A DNA stretch of 64,000 nt, from assembly GCF_040954645.1 (NCBI RefSeq), contig NC_092808.1, forward strand, positions 115,918,049 through 115,982,048, in the 5' to 3' direction. Position numbers and translations under genes: made by a program. How positions within the stretch are numbered: the first letter of the stretch is position 1; every line of letters starts with the position of its first letter. The stretch comes from Diabrotica undecimpunctata (lineage: Eukaryota; Arthropoda; Insecta; Coleoptera; Chrysomelidae). Below, piece after piece: positions 21,955-33,664 of the stretch. Below the pieces are notes generated by a model. It saw only the letters and a list, made by a program, of their open reading frames with translations. It did no database searches and was not told the origin of the DNA.

Positions 21955-22440
21955 TAATTAACAAATCAATATAAAATAAAAAATTGCAAATACGACATCT
22001 TACCAATTATTAAATCATCAACTAAATTAGAAAGATCTGCTTCTTTATACAACTTTTGTTTCTTTCTTGCTCTACTAACATCGTCAGCCCTTTCTATAAA
22101 GTAAGAAAACGTTTAAGGCACCAATCTGTACTGTAAGCGAAATCAGTTACCTATTACCACTTTATCAATAGAATTACTGGGTCCAGTTGCTTTATCACTA
22201 CTCGAACAAAATTGATCACTGTAATTCTCTCAATAAGCAGGATCAGCATCAGAGTCATAATCTGATATATTATAATCACTAAAGTCAGATTCTTCTAATA
22301 TTCGCCAAAATTCATCTTCTAATAATCCTTTTTTGTTTATTATACAAAGATATGAATACTTTCCTACTGCATGAAATAAATCCAATTGTCGCACACGATG
22401 ATACCACAGAGAAATACAAACACAAATCCTAACCCACAAA
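21955..22440 (-). pseudogene. piggyBac-type transposase, N-terminal exons (left inverted copy)
   Basis: The minus strand reads an acidic N-terminus (LEDEFWRILEESDFSDYNI, then DYDSDADPAY), a stop, then SDQFCSSSD and NSIDKVVI. An apparent intron with donor GTAACTG and acceptor TTTATAG separates this from ERADDVSRARKKQKLYKEAD and VDDLII, after which another donor GTAAGATG follows. The same exon/intron layout occurs in the right copy at 25941-28460. Everything after the second intron is lost where a Penelope 3' end abuts at 21955. It is identified as piggyBac because the right copy continues into a clear DDE piggyBac domain. Confidence 0.75.
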
Positions 22441-23391
22441 AACTGGAGGCAGGTTTTACCAGACCAAGACAGATTTCCGTTTTCTATAGACCAGACCTTT
22501 CTAAATTATCATATATAACAACACAGAAAAGTATGTTATTAATTTTCTTAGGACTTTAAAATATTCGAGCAACAGAAAAAGATTTTGTACTCACATAAAC
22601 CAGAATACACTATAAAATGAATCCGCTTTATGCTGACCTGGCTGTCTAGTCAACTTCCTTATGATAAGTAAAGTAAGGAATACGGGTCTTAACTACAAAT
22701 GGATGTAGCTTGCCCACCAGTCAAATATTGAATCCTTTAATACAATAACAATGAGATTAGGGTCAACGGAGAGACGAAAATAAAAGTTTGGGCAGTGAAA
22801 GTGAAATAAATTAAACTGGATAATTCAACTAACATAGACGGTGACACAAATCACAAATTACAGCTTCTTCTGCAATAAGGATAAACGAATCTTTTCAAGT
22901 CAAAAACTAATGAAATCGTATCAAAAAGTATCGTCGACTTTTTGGATGATCTTATTTTCGACGGGAACGTTCGGATATTTTATAACAGGACAGCGCTTCA
23001 TTTGAGGGATTATCTTAAGAATTTTGCAGAGATACAGTTTCATGGCAAGTTAGTAAAAAGAGCAGATTGGATATTTTAACGAAACATTACACGCCAGTAG
23101 ATAGCGGTAGACTTCTGAAAAGATTTAATGAATTTGTTATAGCTGACGGTTGTTACAAAAGGAACATGACACACAAATTATTTTAAGCACATCATTGGTA
23201 AAATTTCTAAAGAATTATAAAAGAATATTATCTCGGTAAGCGATATTCTTGAATAAGATTTTTATTGTCAACGTTACGGTAAGTCAAACTGAATGCATCT
23301 TAATATAAATCCGTAAAATGGTTTCGAAACGCAGTCTTCTTAATATATATCTTAATATATTTTATAGTAAAATAATAAGATTTAACGTCTA
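22441..23391. repeat. 5' flank of the left piggyBac copy, inverted relative to 25690-25940
   Basis: Two blocks (22441-22500 and 23110-23294) are inverted matches to 25860-25940 and 25690-25860. Between them about 610 bp (22500-23110) is present only on the left. Part of that extra segment plus adjoining sequence (22926-23195) is open on the plus strand apart from two stops. No known domain was recognised. Confidence 0.7.
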
Positions 23392-24124
23392 TACAGGGTG
23401 GTCCTTAAGTAATTGTACAAAAAGAAACAGTAGATTCTACACTTTAAAATATTACGATTTAAGCCAAATTGCTTTAATAAAATGTTGATATTAAGAAAGA
23501 TACAGGGTGTTAAAGTGCAAAATTAAAATTGTATTTTTTGCTATAACTTTCATTTTTGTGAACATTTATGCATAAAAATTTACAACTGGATAATTTTAAA
23601 TATGAAGTTTTATAATTTGCTGCACACTTTAATGTAACTGATAGAGGGCGCCACTTATGCCACATTTGTGGTATAAATTTGCACTTAACTTTTCTGCTTT
23701 TTAAGTTACCTGTATTTGGGATCAAAAATGTTAAAGATACATTATAACAAAAAAAAGGTATACTTGTTAATAACTCCAAAATTCAACAGTTTTCCAGATA
23801 ACCGCATTTTCAAAATCAGCTGAATAATTCTGATCTAAGGCAATTACTCCAGGCAACGAAGAAAAAATAGACAAAAACATTAATACTTCTGAATTTTGGT
23901 ATAAATCCCTTTAACTAAAGTTAATAGTTACCGAAATATTAAATAAAATAAATATATCAGCAGGATAATTAATAATAGGATTTGACAAAATAACAAAATA
24001 ATAGGATTTTACATCAAACATTTTACGTTTTATGTTAAATTAAAGTCATAATCAAAACATTTTGTTTACAAACCAAATTAAGAAATAGTTAAACTAAATA
24101 ACATAACTTTTTGTCAAAGTAAAT

Positions 24125-25098
24125 GTTCGATACGTCCACCATTTTCTTTAATTCATTTGTCAATATATTCCATAAAAGATCGTCTCATATTAAATAGCAT
24201 CATTGGTTCTAAAGAATCTGCTGCAGTATTTATTTCTTTCCATAGTTGGTTGCAAATGTTTATGGGATTCTTATAGACACGTTATTTTAATGCGCCCCAT
24301 ACACCAAAATCAAGCGTAATAAATTCGGGGCTACGTGGTGGCTATAATGTATAATGGATGAATATATTATTTTGGATACAAATCTTATGGTATTATTATT
24401 GAACTACATTTTATTTGTCGCAGAAGTTAAATAATGCATTAAACTGTGATGTATGTTGTTCATTGGTTACTTATATACACACGGAATAACCTATCGATGA
24501 CATTACTTATTTATATGATTACGTTACAGCTTACGAGTAACTATAATTACATCTCGAACAAATGGACTATTATGATTTACTAACGAACTAATATTATGCT
24601 GAACTAAATTGCCTGTGTGTTTACTATATTTATAACAATATCGGTTATTAGGACAACGATGATGTTTTTGTAAAAATGCTGAGTCTTTCAGGTTAGATTG
24701 GTAGCAAAAGTATAATGAAACAGGACACATATGTGTTATTCAATACACGTATTCTTTTCAGATTTTTTATGAATTAAATAATTATATCAATATCTCACAT
24801 TGCCAAGGAATATGACTACCACGACCAATGCAACGTTCAGAAAAGTTGTATTTAAGTATGTTCTAACTGCCTTCTCTCTAGAATGTGGTGGTGTACCATC
24901 TTGCATAAACCACATATTTTGGATTTTTAGCATTTTACAATAGAGAAACAGTAATACAACGCCATTATAGAAACTTAAGAAGCGATAGCAAAGGAAAATT
25001 GTAAACATGATGACTGCCAACGTCTGACTACGGACACGGCACCTAAAGAAGAAGATGAAATATCTTTTCTCCAATAAGACATTTAGCACCCATAACAA
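24125..25098 (-). pseudogene. Mariner-like (IS630/Tc1 superfamily) transposase remnant
   Basis: The minus strand carries WFMQDGTPPHSREKAVRTYL (second catalytic Asp in QDGTPPH), then TTFLNVAL and VVVIFLGN. After a 440-bp interruption come decayed SPEFITLDFGVWGALK-like residues (third catalytic acid in LDFGVWG) and ...FMEYIDKLKKMVDVS near 24125. The N-terminal HTH and first Asp region are missing or unreadable. The same transposase type, much better preserved, occurs at 33665-34836. Confidence 0.7.
24346..24786. other. Insertion of unknown origin inside the transposase
   Basis: About 440 bp separates two parts of one transposase that should be adjacent. It includes a 68-codon open frame on the minus strand (24730-24524) with several Cys and His residues but no recognised domain. 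No terminal repeats or target duplication were found. Confidence 0.5.
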
Positions 25099-26096
25099 AG
25101 CATTTTGTGATGTTACATTATCATCTTTGAGTTGTTTTAATAAGAATAAACTATAAATTATGCTTATCTACAGGTATTCAGTGCTTTACCGCACAAATAT
25201 CAAACTAAGAATTATTGTGCAGCTGACTTATAAAATGCATTTATCTCGAAAACGGTTGAATTTTCAGGTTACTAACAAGTATACCTTTTCTTTGTAAAAA
25301 TAATGTATCTTTAATATTTTTTAACACAAATATAGCTAACTTATAAAGCAAAAAAGTTAAGCGCAAATGTATGCCACACATGTGGCATTTGTGGCGCCCT
25401 CTATTAGTTACATTAAAGTAAGTATAAAATTATAATTTATCCTAATCAAAAGCATACAACTGTAAATTTTTGTCCAAAAACATTTACAAATGTAAAAGTT
25501 ATAGCGAAAAATAAAAATTTATATTTCCACTTTAACACCCTGTATCTTTCTTAATATCAACATTTTATCAAGGCAAGTTGGCTTAAATCGTAATATTTTA
25601 AAGTGCAGAATCTACGGTTTCTGTTTGTACAATTACTTACGGACCACCCTGTATAAAGGATGATTTAGGATTTTATGGAATAATCAAATTTTGACTTAGC
25701 GTAACGCCGACAATAAAAATCTTATTCAAGACTATGGCTTACCCAAATAATATTCTTTTATAATTCTTAAGAAATTTTACCAATGATGTGCTTAAAATAA
25801 TGTGTGTGTCATGTTCCTTTTGTAACAACCGTCAGCTATATCAAATTCATTAAATCTTTTCACAAGTCTACCGCTATTTTTGGGTTTGGTCTATAAAAAA
25901 CGGAAATCTGTCTTGGTCCGATAAAACCTGCCTCCTGTTTTTGTGGGTGAGGATTTTTGTTTGTATTTCACTGTGTTATCATCGTGTGCGACAATTAGAT
26001 TCATTTCCTGCAGTAGAAAAGTATTCATATCTTTGTATAATAAACAAAAAAGGATTATCAGAAGATGCACTTCGGAGAATACTAGACGAATCTGAC

Positions 26097-26108
26097 TTTA
26101 GCGATTAT
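26097..26108. repeat. LINE target site duplication (3' side)
   Basis: TTTAGCGATTAT, matching TTTAACGATTAT at 28173-28184 with one mismatch, directly beside the GAA-repeat tail of the minus-strand LINE. Confidence 0.8.
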
Positions 26109-28172
26109 CTTCTTCTTCTTTCAGTGCCTATTCGTTCCGAATATTGGCAATCATTCTGGCTATAATTATTTTATTGACTGATGCTTTAAATAGATTCTTT
26201 GTTGTTGTGGAGAACCATTTCCTTAGGTTCTTCAACCATGATATTCTCCTTCTCCCAATTCCTCGCTTTCCGAATACTTTACCCTGTAGGATTACCTTCA
26301 GTAATCTGTATTTAGTGCTGTTTCTCATTATATGTCCGAGATATTCCAACTTTCTCCTTTTAATGGTATACATCACCTCTCTTTCTTTGCCCACTCTTCG
26401 TAATACGGTCTCGTTGGTTATCTTGTCTGTCCATGATATCCTTAGAATTCGCCTGTATAGCCATATCTCGAAGGCTGCAAGTTTTTTCTCCATTGCTTCA
26501 GTTAGTGTCCAGGATTCAACTCCGTAATACAATATTGAGAAGATATAACATCGTAGGAGCCTTACTTTTATCTCCAGATTAAGATTGTGGCTTTTAAAGA
26601 GTTTGGCCATGTTATTGAATGCACTCCTAGCCTTCTCTATTCTACATTTTATTTCCTGTGAGTGATCCCATTGTTAATTTACTGTTGTTCCAAGATAGTT
26701 ATACTGTTTTACTCGGTCCACTGGTGTATTATTGATAAGTAGTTGAGCGTCTCTAACTTTATTTTTGCTGATGATCATAAATTTAGTTTTTGTTATATTT
26801 ACTTGAAGTCCAAATCTTTCACTTACTTCATTTACTTTGTTTATCAGTTGCTGTAAACTGTTCAAACTGTCTGCAAAAATAACGGTGTCGTCTGCATAAC
26901 GGATGTTGTTTAGGCGTTCTCCATTTAGAAGTATTCCATGTTCGCATTTTTCCAAGGCTTCACTAAATATTTCCTCTGAATATAGATTAAATAATATAGG
27001 TGAAAGTATACAACCTTGTCTAATGCCTCGTAGAATCTGGATCATTTCCGTTGGTTCACCTCCAAAATTCGTTCTTATTGTGGCTGATTGGTTCCAGTAT
27101 AAATTTTGTATTATACGCCGATCTTTATCATCCATTTGGGCGTTTGTTAGAATATCCATCATTTTTTGGTGTTGAACTGTATCAAATGCTTTTTGGTAGT
27201 CCACAAAGCTGGTGTAAATATCGCAAGTCATATCTCTGCATCTTTGAAATATTACTTGTAGACTAAACAGTGCATCTCTTGTACCTACGCCCTTCATGAA
27301 TCCAAACTGTGTGTCTTGTATTTTCTCTTCGCATAGCTTGTATATTCTACGATGTATAATTTTAAGAAAAAGTTTTAATGTATGGCTCATTAGACTTATT
27401 AGCCTATATTCTCCGCACTTTTTTGCTCCCTGTTTCTTTGGTAAGGTAATAAATTCTGAAAGTAGCCAATCTTTTGGGATATTGCCTGTGTCATAGATAT
27501 TATTGATAATTTTACATAGTACTCTTAAATATCATCATCAAGGAGTTTAAGAAATTCAGATTGTACTCCGTCTGGTCCTGGAGCTCTACCTTCTTTTAGT
27601 GATATTATGGCTGCTCTTATTTCTGCCACTAGTATAGGTGGTCCTGTTTCCGTAGGTATTGGGGGCTGGTTCTCTCTCTCATCAAAAAATAAATTTCTTA
27701 TGTAATTTTTCCAGGTATCATTGATACTCTCTTTGTCCACGATTATCTCTTCATTGTCATTAACAAGTTTACTTATTCTTCTGTTTTTACATTTACCTGT
27801 AATTTCTCTTACCTTCTTATGCACGTTGAAGTCGTCGTATTTACTTTGGAGAATTTCGATTTCTTGGCATTTTTTCTCCAGTTCTTTCTGTTTGGCTTCT
27901 CTGATCTTTCTCTGTATCTCTCGCTGTAATGTTTTATACATGGAGTTATCGTTCTTGTTTTTCCTTCTTTCTTCCATTAGTTGCAGAATCTCTGTCGTCA
28001 TCCATGTCTTATTCTTACCTTCTTCGTTCTTCATAAAATTGTCTTTAATGTCGTCTATTGTTTTCTTAAGGGATTCTATCTTATCTTCTGTGCTTTCCGT
28101 TGTATTATCGATTTCTTTAAATTTTCTATTTAATGTTTAGCTGACTATTTCTTTTACTTCGCTACATTTCAG
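26109..28172 (-). mobile_element. APE-type LINE (RTE/Proto-like), 5'-truncated, inserted in piggyBac
   Basis: A 2064-bp insertion with 12-bp target duplication and a (GAA)n 3' tail on the minus strand (tcttcttcttct at 26109 on). It contains the ORF2 linker, RT and C-terminal domain. LINEs of the same group with the same tail type lie at 44450-47425 and 59186-60010. Confidence 0.85.
26128..28172 (-). pseudogene. LINE ORF2: RT and C-terminal domain, almost complete from the linker on
   Basis: From 28172 the minus strand reads a basic helical linker, then the RT start (EIRAAIISLKEGRAPGPDGV), a frameshift near 27525, LPKKQGAKKCGEYRLISLMS, GFMKGVGTRDALFSLQ, FVDYQKAFDTVQH (first Asp), GIRQGCILSPILFNLY, IRYADDTVIFADS (catalytic box near 26895) and QYNYLG. 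A second break near 26660 leads to LLRCYIFSILYYGVESWTL and the C-terminal RRIGKE..., LEYLGHIMRNS and WLKNLRKWF motifs, ending ANIRNE at 26128. Only two or three lesions are visible, so it is one of the youngest LINEs here. Confidence 0.85.
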
Positions 28173-28184
28173 TTTAACGATTAT
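28173..28184. repeat. LINE target site duplication (5' side)
   Basis: TTTAACGATTAT, partner of 26097-26108. Confidence 0.8.
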
Positions 28185-30010
28185 AATACTAATAAAATAT
28201 GCTAATATTTAGATTATGACTGATGCTGATCCTGTTTATCGAGAGAATGACAGCGATCAACTTTGTTCGAGTAGTGATTAAGAAACTGAACCCAGTAATT
28301 CTATTGATAAAGGCAACTGATTTCGCTTACAGTACAGATTGGTGCCTTGAATGTTTTCCTACTTTATAGAAAGGGCTGACGATGTTAGTAGATCAAAAAA
28401 GAAACAAAAGTTGTATAAAGAAGCAGATCCTTCTAATTAAGTTGATGATTTAATAATTGGTAAGATGTCGCATTTGCAATTTTTTATTTTGTATTGATTT
28501 GTTAATTATTAAGAACCCAGAGAAACTGAAGGAATCTTCAACATAGACAATGTTATTTTAAGAGCAGATAAAATATTGTGAAAAGAAATAGATGGCCGGA
28601 AGAACTACATAAATTTAAATTTATTGATAGTACTGGATTTAACAATGACAAAGAGCAACTATGTGGTCATAAACCGATTGATTTTTACTTTTGTATTTGT
28701 TGATAATGAAATTCAAGATTTGTTAAGAACAGAAACAAATATATATGCTCAACAGAAAGTAGTTAAAGGGATTTTGAATGAAACCGTCAAAAATTATTAG
28801 CTTTTTTGCAGATGGAAAGACATAGATAAAGATGAATTACTTCTTTTTTAGTGGTTATAATGCGGATGGGATTCACTTTACAAAAATGCGATTTCTCAAA
28901 GTTGGGGTTTTAGCAGGAACTGATTTGACGTCCTTTTATATTGTTTTCACATTTTCAATAATGAAAATATTCCATATAACAGATTATACAAAATCACACC
29001 TCTTATAATAATCTTGAATAGTAAATTTTAGAAAATGTGTTCGCTTTATAATTCACTGTATATCGATGAGACAATGCTGCCTTTCTGAGGAAGGTTAAGT
29101 TGTCTTTAATATATACCTGAAAAAAGGCATAAATATGGAATCAAGCTATTTAAAATTTAGGTTATACATATGCGGTGAAACTTTACGGTGGAAAAGAAAT
29201 ACTATCAGAGAAATTCTTAGCTTCTAGGGTAGTTATGGAACTCATGCAACTCCTTTTAGGTGCCGACCGAACATTATTCACGCATAATTTCTATACAAGC
29301 GTTGAACCAGCACACGAGTTATACAGGCAAAGCACACACTTAGTTGGTACATAACGCACCAACAGGAAATGCAATCCAAAAGCTGTCGTAAATGTTAAGC
29401 TGAAACGAGGAAAAATTAAATCTTTACAAAGCAACACAAAAGTTATTGTCGGCAAGTGTAAAGATGAGAGAGACGTTCTCTTTCTAACCAATAAGGATCC
29501 TCCTTCAATGATTGAAGTAGAGACTATTCGTGTATCTGTTACTAAGCCATTGACTGTTGTCAAATACATTGAAGCAAAAGCTTTTATTGATGTTTCAGAC
29601 CAAAAAGTGGCATACAGTTCTGCCATTCGCAGAAGTATCAAGTAATACCGGAAAGTCGCTATCGAACTTTTGACTAATACGGCAATTGTCAATGTGCATG
29701 TGCTTCACAAATATGTTACAGGTAACACAATAATACCTATTACTTTTTTTCGAGAAAAATAGTTTTATCATTGCTACACTAGCAGTGATCCCGAACCACA
29801 ACAAGAACAATCCGTTCCATACTACAATTTAGAAAAAGAGAATAGAGGAGAATGCACATTTTTGTTATAAATCTTTTTCAAAACACGGTGGAAGGCAATC
29901 CGCAATCAAAAATGCTAAAAAAGTACATACATGTTTTTCAGACTACCCCTCAACTACTTTTATGTGGATTAGGTGTTTTTTGATACCCATGCAAGTACTG
30001 TTAAGAAGTT

Positions 30011-30449
30011 AATGTAATAGAATATCATAATATGTATATTTGTTGCAATATATGTACTTCATGCATTACAAACAATGTGGGACAACCTGGTACACATGGT
30101 CTGGACTAAAACTAAAAACCAAAAAATTTTATCCACAGACCTTGTGCACTGAAACTGACCACAATGTTTTTCTCTTGTTTTAATTGCCAGTACACAAAAG
30201 TCCGGATCCAGTACCAAAAAATTCTTTGGTCCGAGACAAAAGGAGCGCGGTTATGTTAAGTTTATTTATAATATGAACAATGTGAATACAATTTTTTTCT
30301 CGGCTATAAAAATTTTTCAAAATTTTTTCATACTTCCATTATTTTTTTTTAATAAAATACTTTGGATTTTGAATATTTCGAAAAAGTGGATTATTGATTG
30401 TTAAAATAAGAATAACCCCAAATTATAACATTATAATTATTACAAACGA
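30011..30449. other. No recognisable gene
   Basis: This probably includes the 3' flank of the piggyBac copy; no terminal repeat could be identified. Confidence 0.45.
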
Positions 30450-31610
30450 TAATTATCATTAATATTATTATTATACATAAACAAGAGTAGAGGGGCAAAT
30501 CCCTATTATACCCAAAAACAAAGAAATTACATTAGTCACCTACAAGTAAATTACAAAATTACAAAAAAAATTAGGAAATTACAGTTTTAAAAGAAAAACA
30601 ATATTTTAACTATAATATAAAACAGTCAACTCTGTTTTTGACCGCGTTGATAGAGGGAGCAGAGACAATTTTCTTGGTCCAAAAGAAATTCAAGTGGCTT
30701 TTCTAGAACAAAGTTTTATCTTGAACCAAATCAGGATACCACGTTGGTTCAGCGTATTCAAGAATGGGTCTTACGTAAATAGTGTAAAACTTATAAAACA
30801 ACTGCATTGAAACTCTCTCAAAACACCTTCGAATAAGATGTAGTCTATAGTTCGCACGTTAACAAATAGAAGTAATATGGTCGGACCAGGTTACGCTGCT
30901 ATTTACGATAACACCAAAGTCGTTATACGATAGCACAGAATCTAATGATTGCCTGTTAACAAAGTACTGAACAAGTGGGATATTTTTACCAATTCAAAGA
31001 ACTACACATTTTTCCGAATTTAAGGAGGGTAGTATCCACTGGAAACACCAAGTTAAAATAGAGTACAATCCATTTGGAGGGTTAGCTGGTTTGTGATTGG
31101 ATTGGCATATATTTTTGTGTCATTAGCATAGAGCAATATTTTACTTAAAACATAATAAGAAACATCACTGGTATAAACCGTAAAAAGCAGAGGTCCAAGG
31201 ACAGAGCCCTGAGGCACTCCAGTTTCCACTAACCTGTCTTGCGAAAAAGATTCCCTAACTCTGACTTTGTAATATCGATCTGATAGAAAATTTTCTATCC
31301 AACAAAGTAAAGTACCGCGAACTTCAAAATGGTTGTTTATGTAGAAGTTTGCGCTTGGCTACACGGTAAAAGGCTTTAGAGAAATCTGGATAAACAACAT
31401 TGACCGACTGCTAACTGTTGAGTGATGATGTCCAGTCGTTAACACAATGTAGGAGATTGGTTAGAATAAAGCGACCAGAGATAAATTCATTTTGTTGTGT
31501 TGGAATAACATGTACCTGGAGAAGGAATTTGGTCATCTTCTCGGAAATAATAATTAGAATAGTAAGGTAAAGAATATTGGTCTGCTACCGCTGTAAAATT
31601 ACATTTTCTC
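30450..31610 (-). pseudogene. CR1-like LINE, 3' part with decayed RT
   Basis: The minus strand reads SEKMTKFLLQVHVIPTQQNE followed by an FISGRFILTNLLHCVNDW block, the equivalent of the GFIKGRSSITNLLYCVNDW region at 15800-15730. Then come SVNVVYPDFSKAF, LEC.RALSLDLC and remnants of the active-site region near 31120. The 3' end (AGAGGGGCAAATCCCTATTAT) and ATT-rich tail near 30460 match the copy at 14461-16830. Numerous frameshifts; older than that copy. Confidence 0.7.
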
Positions 31611-32962
31611 GATAGACTCTAGTTATGTCGCAAAACTTGCCAGAAACATATACCGCATAATAAGTAGGTACTGATTTTTTACGTATATCTACTTATATCT
31701 TTTTAATGTTCTTTTAACGTCTTTTTTAATAATCTGAAAACAAGTTCCGTCAGACAATATGAAAAGACCAGACAATTTTGTTTTTATATTTTTCTTATAA
31801 TTATTACGCGATTTAATTAAAAAGAATAGCAGTTTCTATAAATCTAATAAAATCGTCATTTTGCGGGAATAATAGAAGAAAAATGCTACATGCCCAAAAA
31901 AAGTCGTAGAGAGAAACCGTGACAGACTCGGCCTAATGAAGCAATACACAAAGTTTGGAGAGAACCATACACTTTTTTTGCCGACGGATACTCTAACTAT
32001 GATGATAAAAAATAGTGTTTTAAATGAAGCTAAAAAGAACAAAATAAAGCAAAAAGCAATAAAACGAGTAAGAATTTAAAGAATGTATCCGGATTGATAA
32101 TCAAAAACTCCTTTGTAACACTATTTTTTTTAATTGCTCTTCACCATTACCTACTATAAAATACGGTTAACTATCGAATTCATTTCGACGACATAAGTCA
32201 ATTGTTATTAGAAAATAATTGGAATCTTGTCAAAGTAAACTAAATCCTAAGAGAAATTATTTCTACCACAATCTTAATTCCCAAAACAGTCTTCTCCTTT
32301 GTATGTAAGCGGAATAGTTAAATCTCCTTTAATTGACAAACAACAATTAGATGCATATTCCGCCTTTGCGGAAGAGACAATCCAATACGTGCTTAAGTCG
32401 CGCATAATTTAATTCTAAGGGAGTAAATAACACACTATGGCTTGTCTAAATAGGTCATCTTAACAAAACTTGGTGTATGAGTTTATATAAATGATTAATG
32501 CTCTTGGTCATTAGTCCACTTAGTCCACAGAACTCATTATTATTAGTAATAAATTTAAAATGAAACAAGTAAAACCACTATATTATATTATTTTCAAATA
32601 TACAGGAACTGCTGGTAACCAAATTTATTTTCATAGCTTAGGCTATGTTGGAGAACCTCTTTGCAATAGTAGAAACAAGAAAACAAATTTTGGAATCGCA
32701 GTAATTTATTTTCTTTAGAAAAAGCTAATTAAATCTTGCGAACTGTCGTACTACAACATGTGACATTGAAAAAATTTACTTAGTATATAGAGACATTTGT
32801 CGGTTTTCGTGTTTGAAATTGTATTCAGCTATTCGTACGTGACGAGACCCAACGAGGTCAAAATCACATCATAGTACAGTGTTGTTTACCGACTTAAGCA
32901 CTAGGACTAAAAAATTGTGATCCTACGATATAATAAACTGTCTTAAACACATCTACGACATG
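31611..32962. other. No recognisable gene
   Basis: No supported coding frame. The open frame at 31836-32042 (minus) is Phe/Ser-rich and looks like a chance frame. Confidence 0.5.
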
Positions 32963-32964
32963 TA

Positions 32965-33606
32965 CCGGGTGGTCCAATAAGCCGATCTCTCGGCTATATA
33001 TCAGAAACTATTCATGTTATAACTTTAGGAGAAAAAATTCCTTAGTAAAAGTGGCCAAGAGAAATCGCTGGAAATAACTTTCAAGTTTCTGGGTTAACGG
33101 CTAGGGGGCGTAACCTGTGAAGAAAAATTTGAAAACCAGTTTTTTGTGAAATATGCCCAATTATAAAAAGTGTTAAATAAGTAAACTAGAAATAGGCCTA
33201 AATTCCGCACAAAGTTGTTCAAGTACTTTTTTTTTATTTTTTCAACTAAAGGGTGGGGGAGAGTAGAAAGTATTTGTGGATAAATACCAATAACTTTGGT
33301 TTGGATTAACCGATTTTAACGAAATTAGTGTTTTTAGAAAGAGTGTGGATGATTTAATTTACATCTACTATAAAACAGTTGCATTTAGTTTTAATTGTCA
33401 TGGGTAGAGGGTACTTTCAAATAGAAAAAATTATAATTTGTTTTTATTCAAAATATTTAATAAAACACTTATTTATTGTAAATTATAATGGAACTAAATT
33501 AAATTCGTAACAAAATGGCGCAAGTCGCATGTTGATATCTTTTGTCGAACTCGAGATATGAATAAAAACGCATAAACATAAGTAAGTATAGTATTGACTT
33601 ACCCTT
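32965..33606. repeat. Left terminal inverted repeat
   Basis: It pairs with three separated blocks on the right: 37306-37345, 36073-36466 and 35127-35257. It contains GAAATCGCTGGAAATAACTT, AAGAGTGTGGATGA and ACGCATAAACATAAG, each mirrored on the right. About 100 bp near 33395-33490 has no counterpart. Confidence 0.85.
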
Positions 33607-33664
33607 TATTATAACTTAAAATTAAATATGTGAAAGATCATACAAATATCTTGATCATTAAAAC

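Larger units (their letters stand above)
23394..25651 (-). mobile_element. Mariner-like element with about 400-bp terminal inverted repeats
   Basis: The ends are CAGGGTGGTCCTTAAGTAAT (from 23394) and its complement ending at 25651, with TA on both outer sides. Inverted similarity continues inward for about 400 bp per side, covering the blocks AATTGTACA, AATAAAATGTTGATATTA, GGGTGTTAAAGTGCA and GGGCGCCAC. A broken transposase lies inside. The element sits in the loop between two inverted piggyBac copies. Confidence 0.9.
26020..30000 (+). pseudogene. piggyBac-type transposase (interrupted by LINE; catalytic Asp changed)
   Basis: N-terminal exon: KKGLSEDALRRILDESDFSD, broken at 26108 and resumed at 28185 with DADPVYRENDSDQLCSSSD. 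Apparent introns follow as in the left copy. The DDE domain is readable across frameshifts: IDETMLPF.GRLSCL (first Asp, near 29060), RHKYGIKLFK, AVKLYGG, then RTLFTHNFYTS near 29268-29300 where family members have TDNFYTS, so the second catalytic Asp is His. Further on come KGKIK- and KWYRKVAIELL-type blocks and a C-terminal Cys/His region (CYKSFSKHGGRQSAIKNAKK) near 29870. Many stops; inactive. Confidence 0.8.
25690..30010 (+). mobile_element. piggyBac-type element, right inverted copy, split by a LINE
   Basis: This is the same family as the left copy at 21955-23294. Non-coding 5' sequence is at 25690-25990, coding exons at 26020-26108 and 28185-30000, and the LINE occupies 26109-28172. Terminal repeats could not be recognised, so the outer limits are approximate. 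Confidence 0.75.

Noticed and set aside
26144..28140. Plus-strand open frames opposite the LINE
   Set aside because: Antisense shadows of the LINE ORF2 on the minus strand.
29291..29810. Minus-strand open frames of 133 and 71 codons
   Set aside because: Antisense to the piggyBac transposase motifs readable on the plus strand.
32965..33606. Independent small transposon ending CAGGGTGAGTC inside the repeat
   Set aside because: The similarity between left and right continues across that word in both directions, so it is internal to the long terminal repeat.
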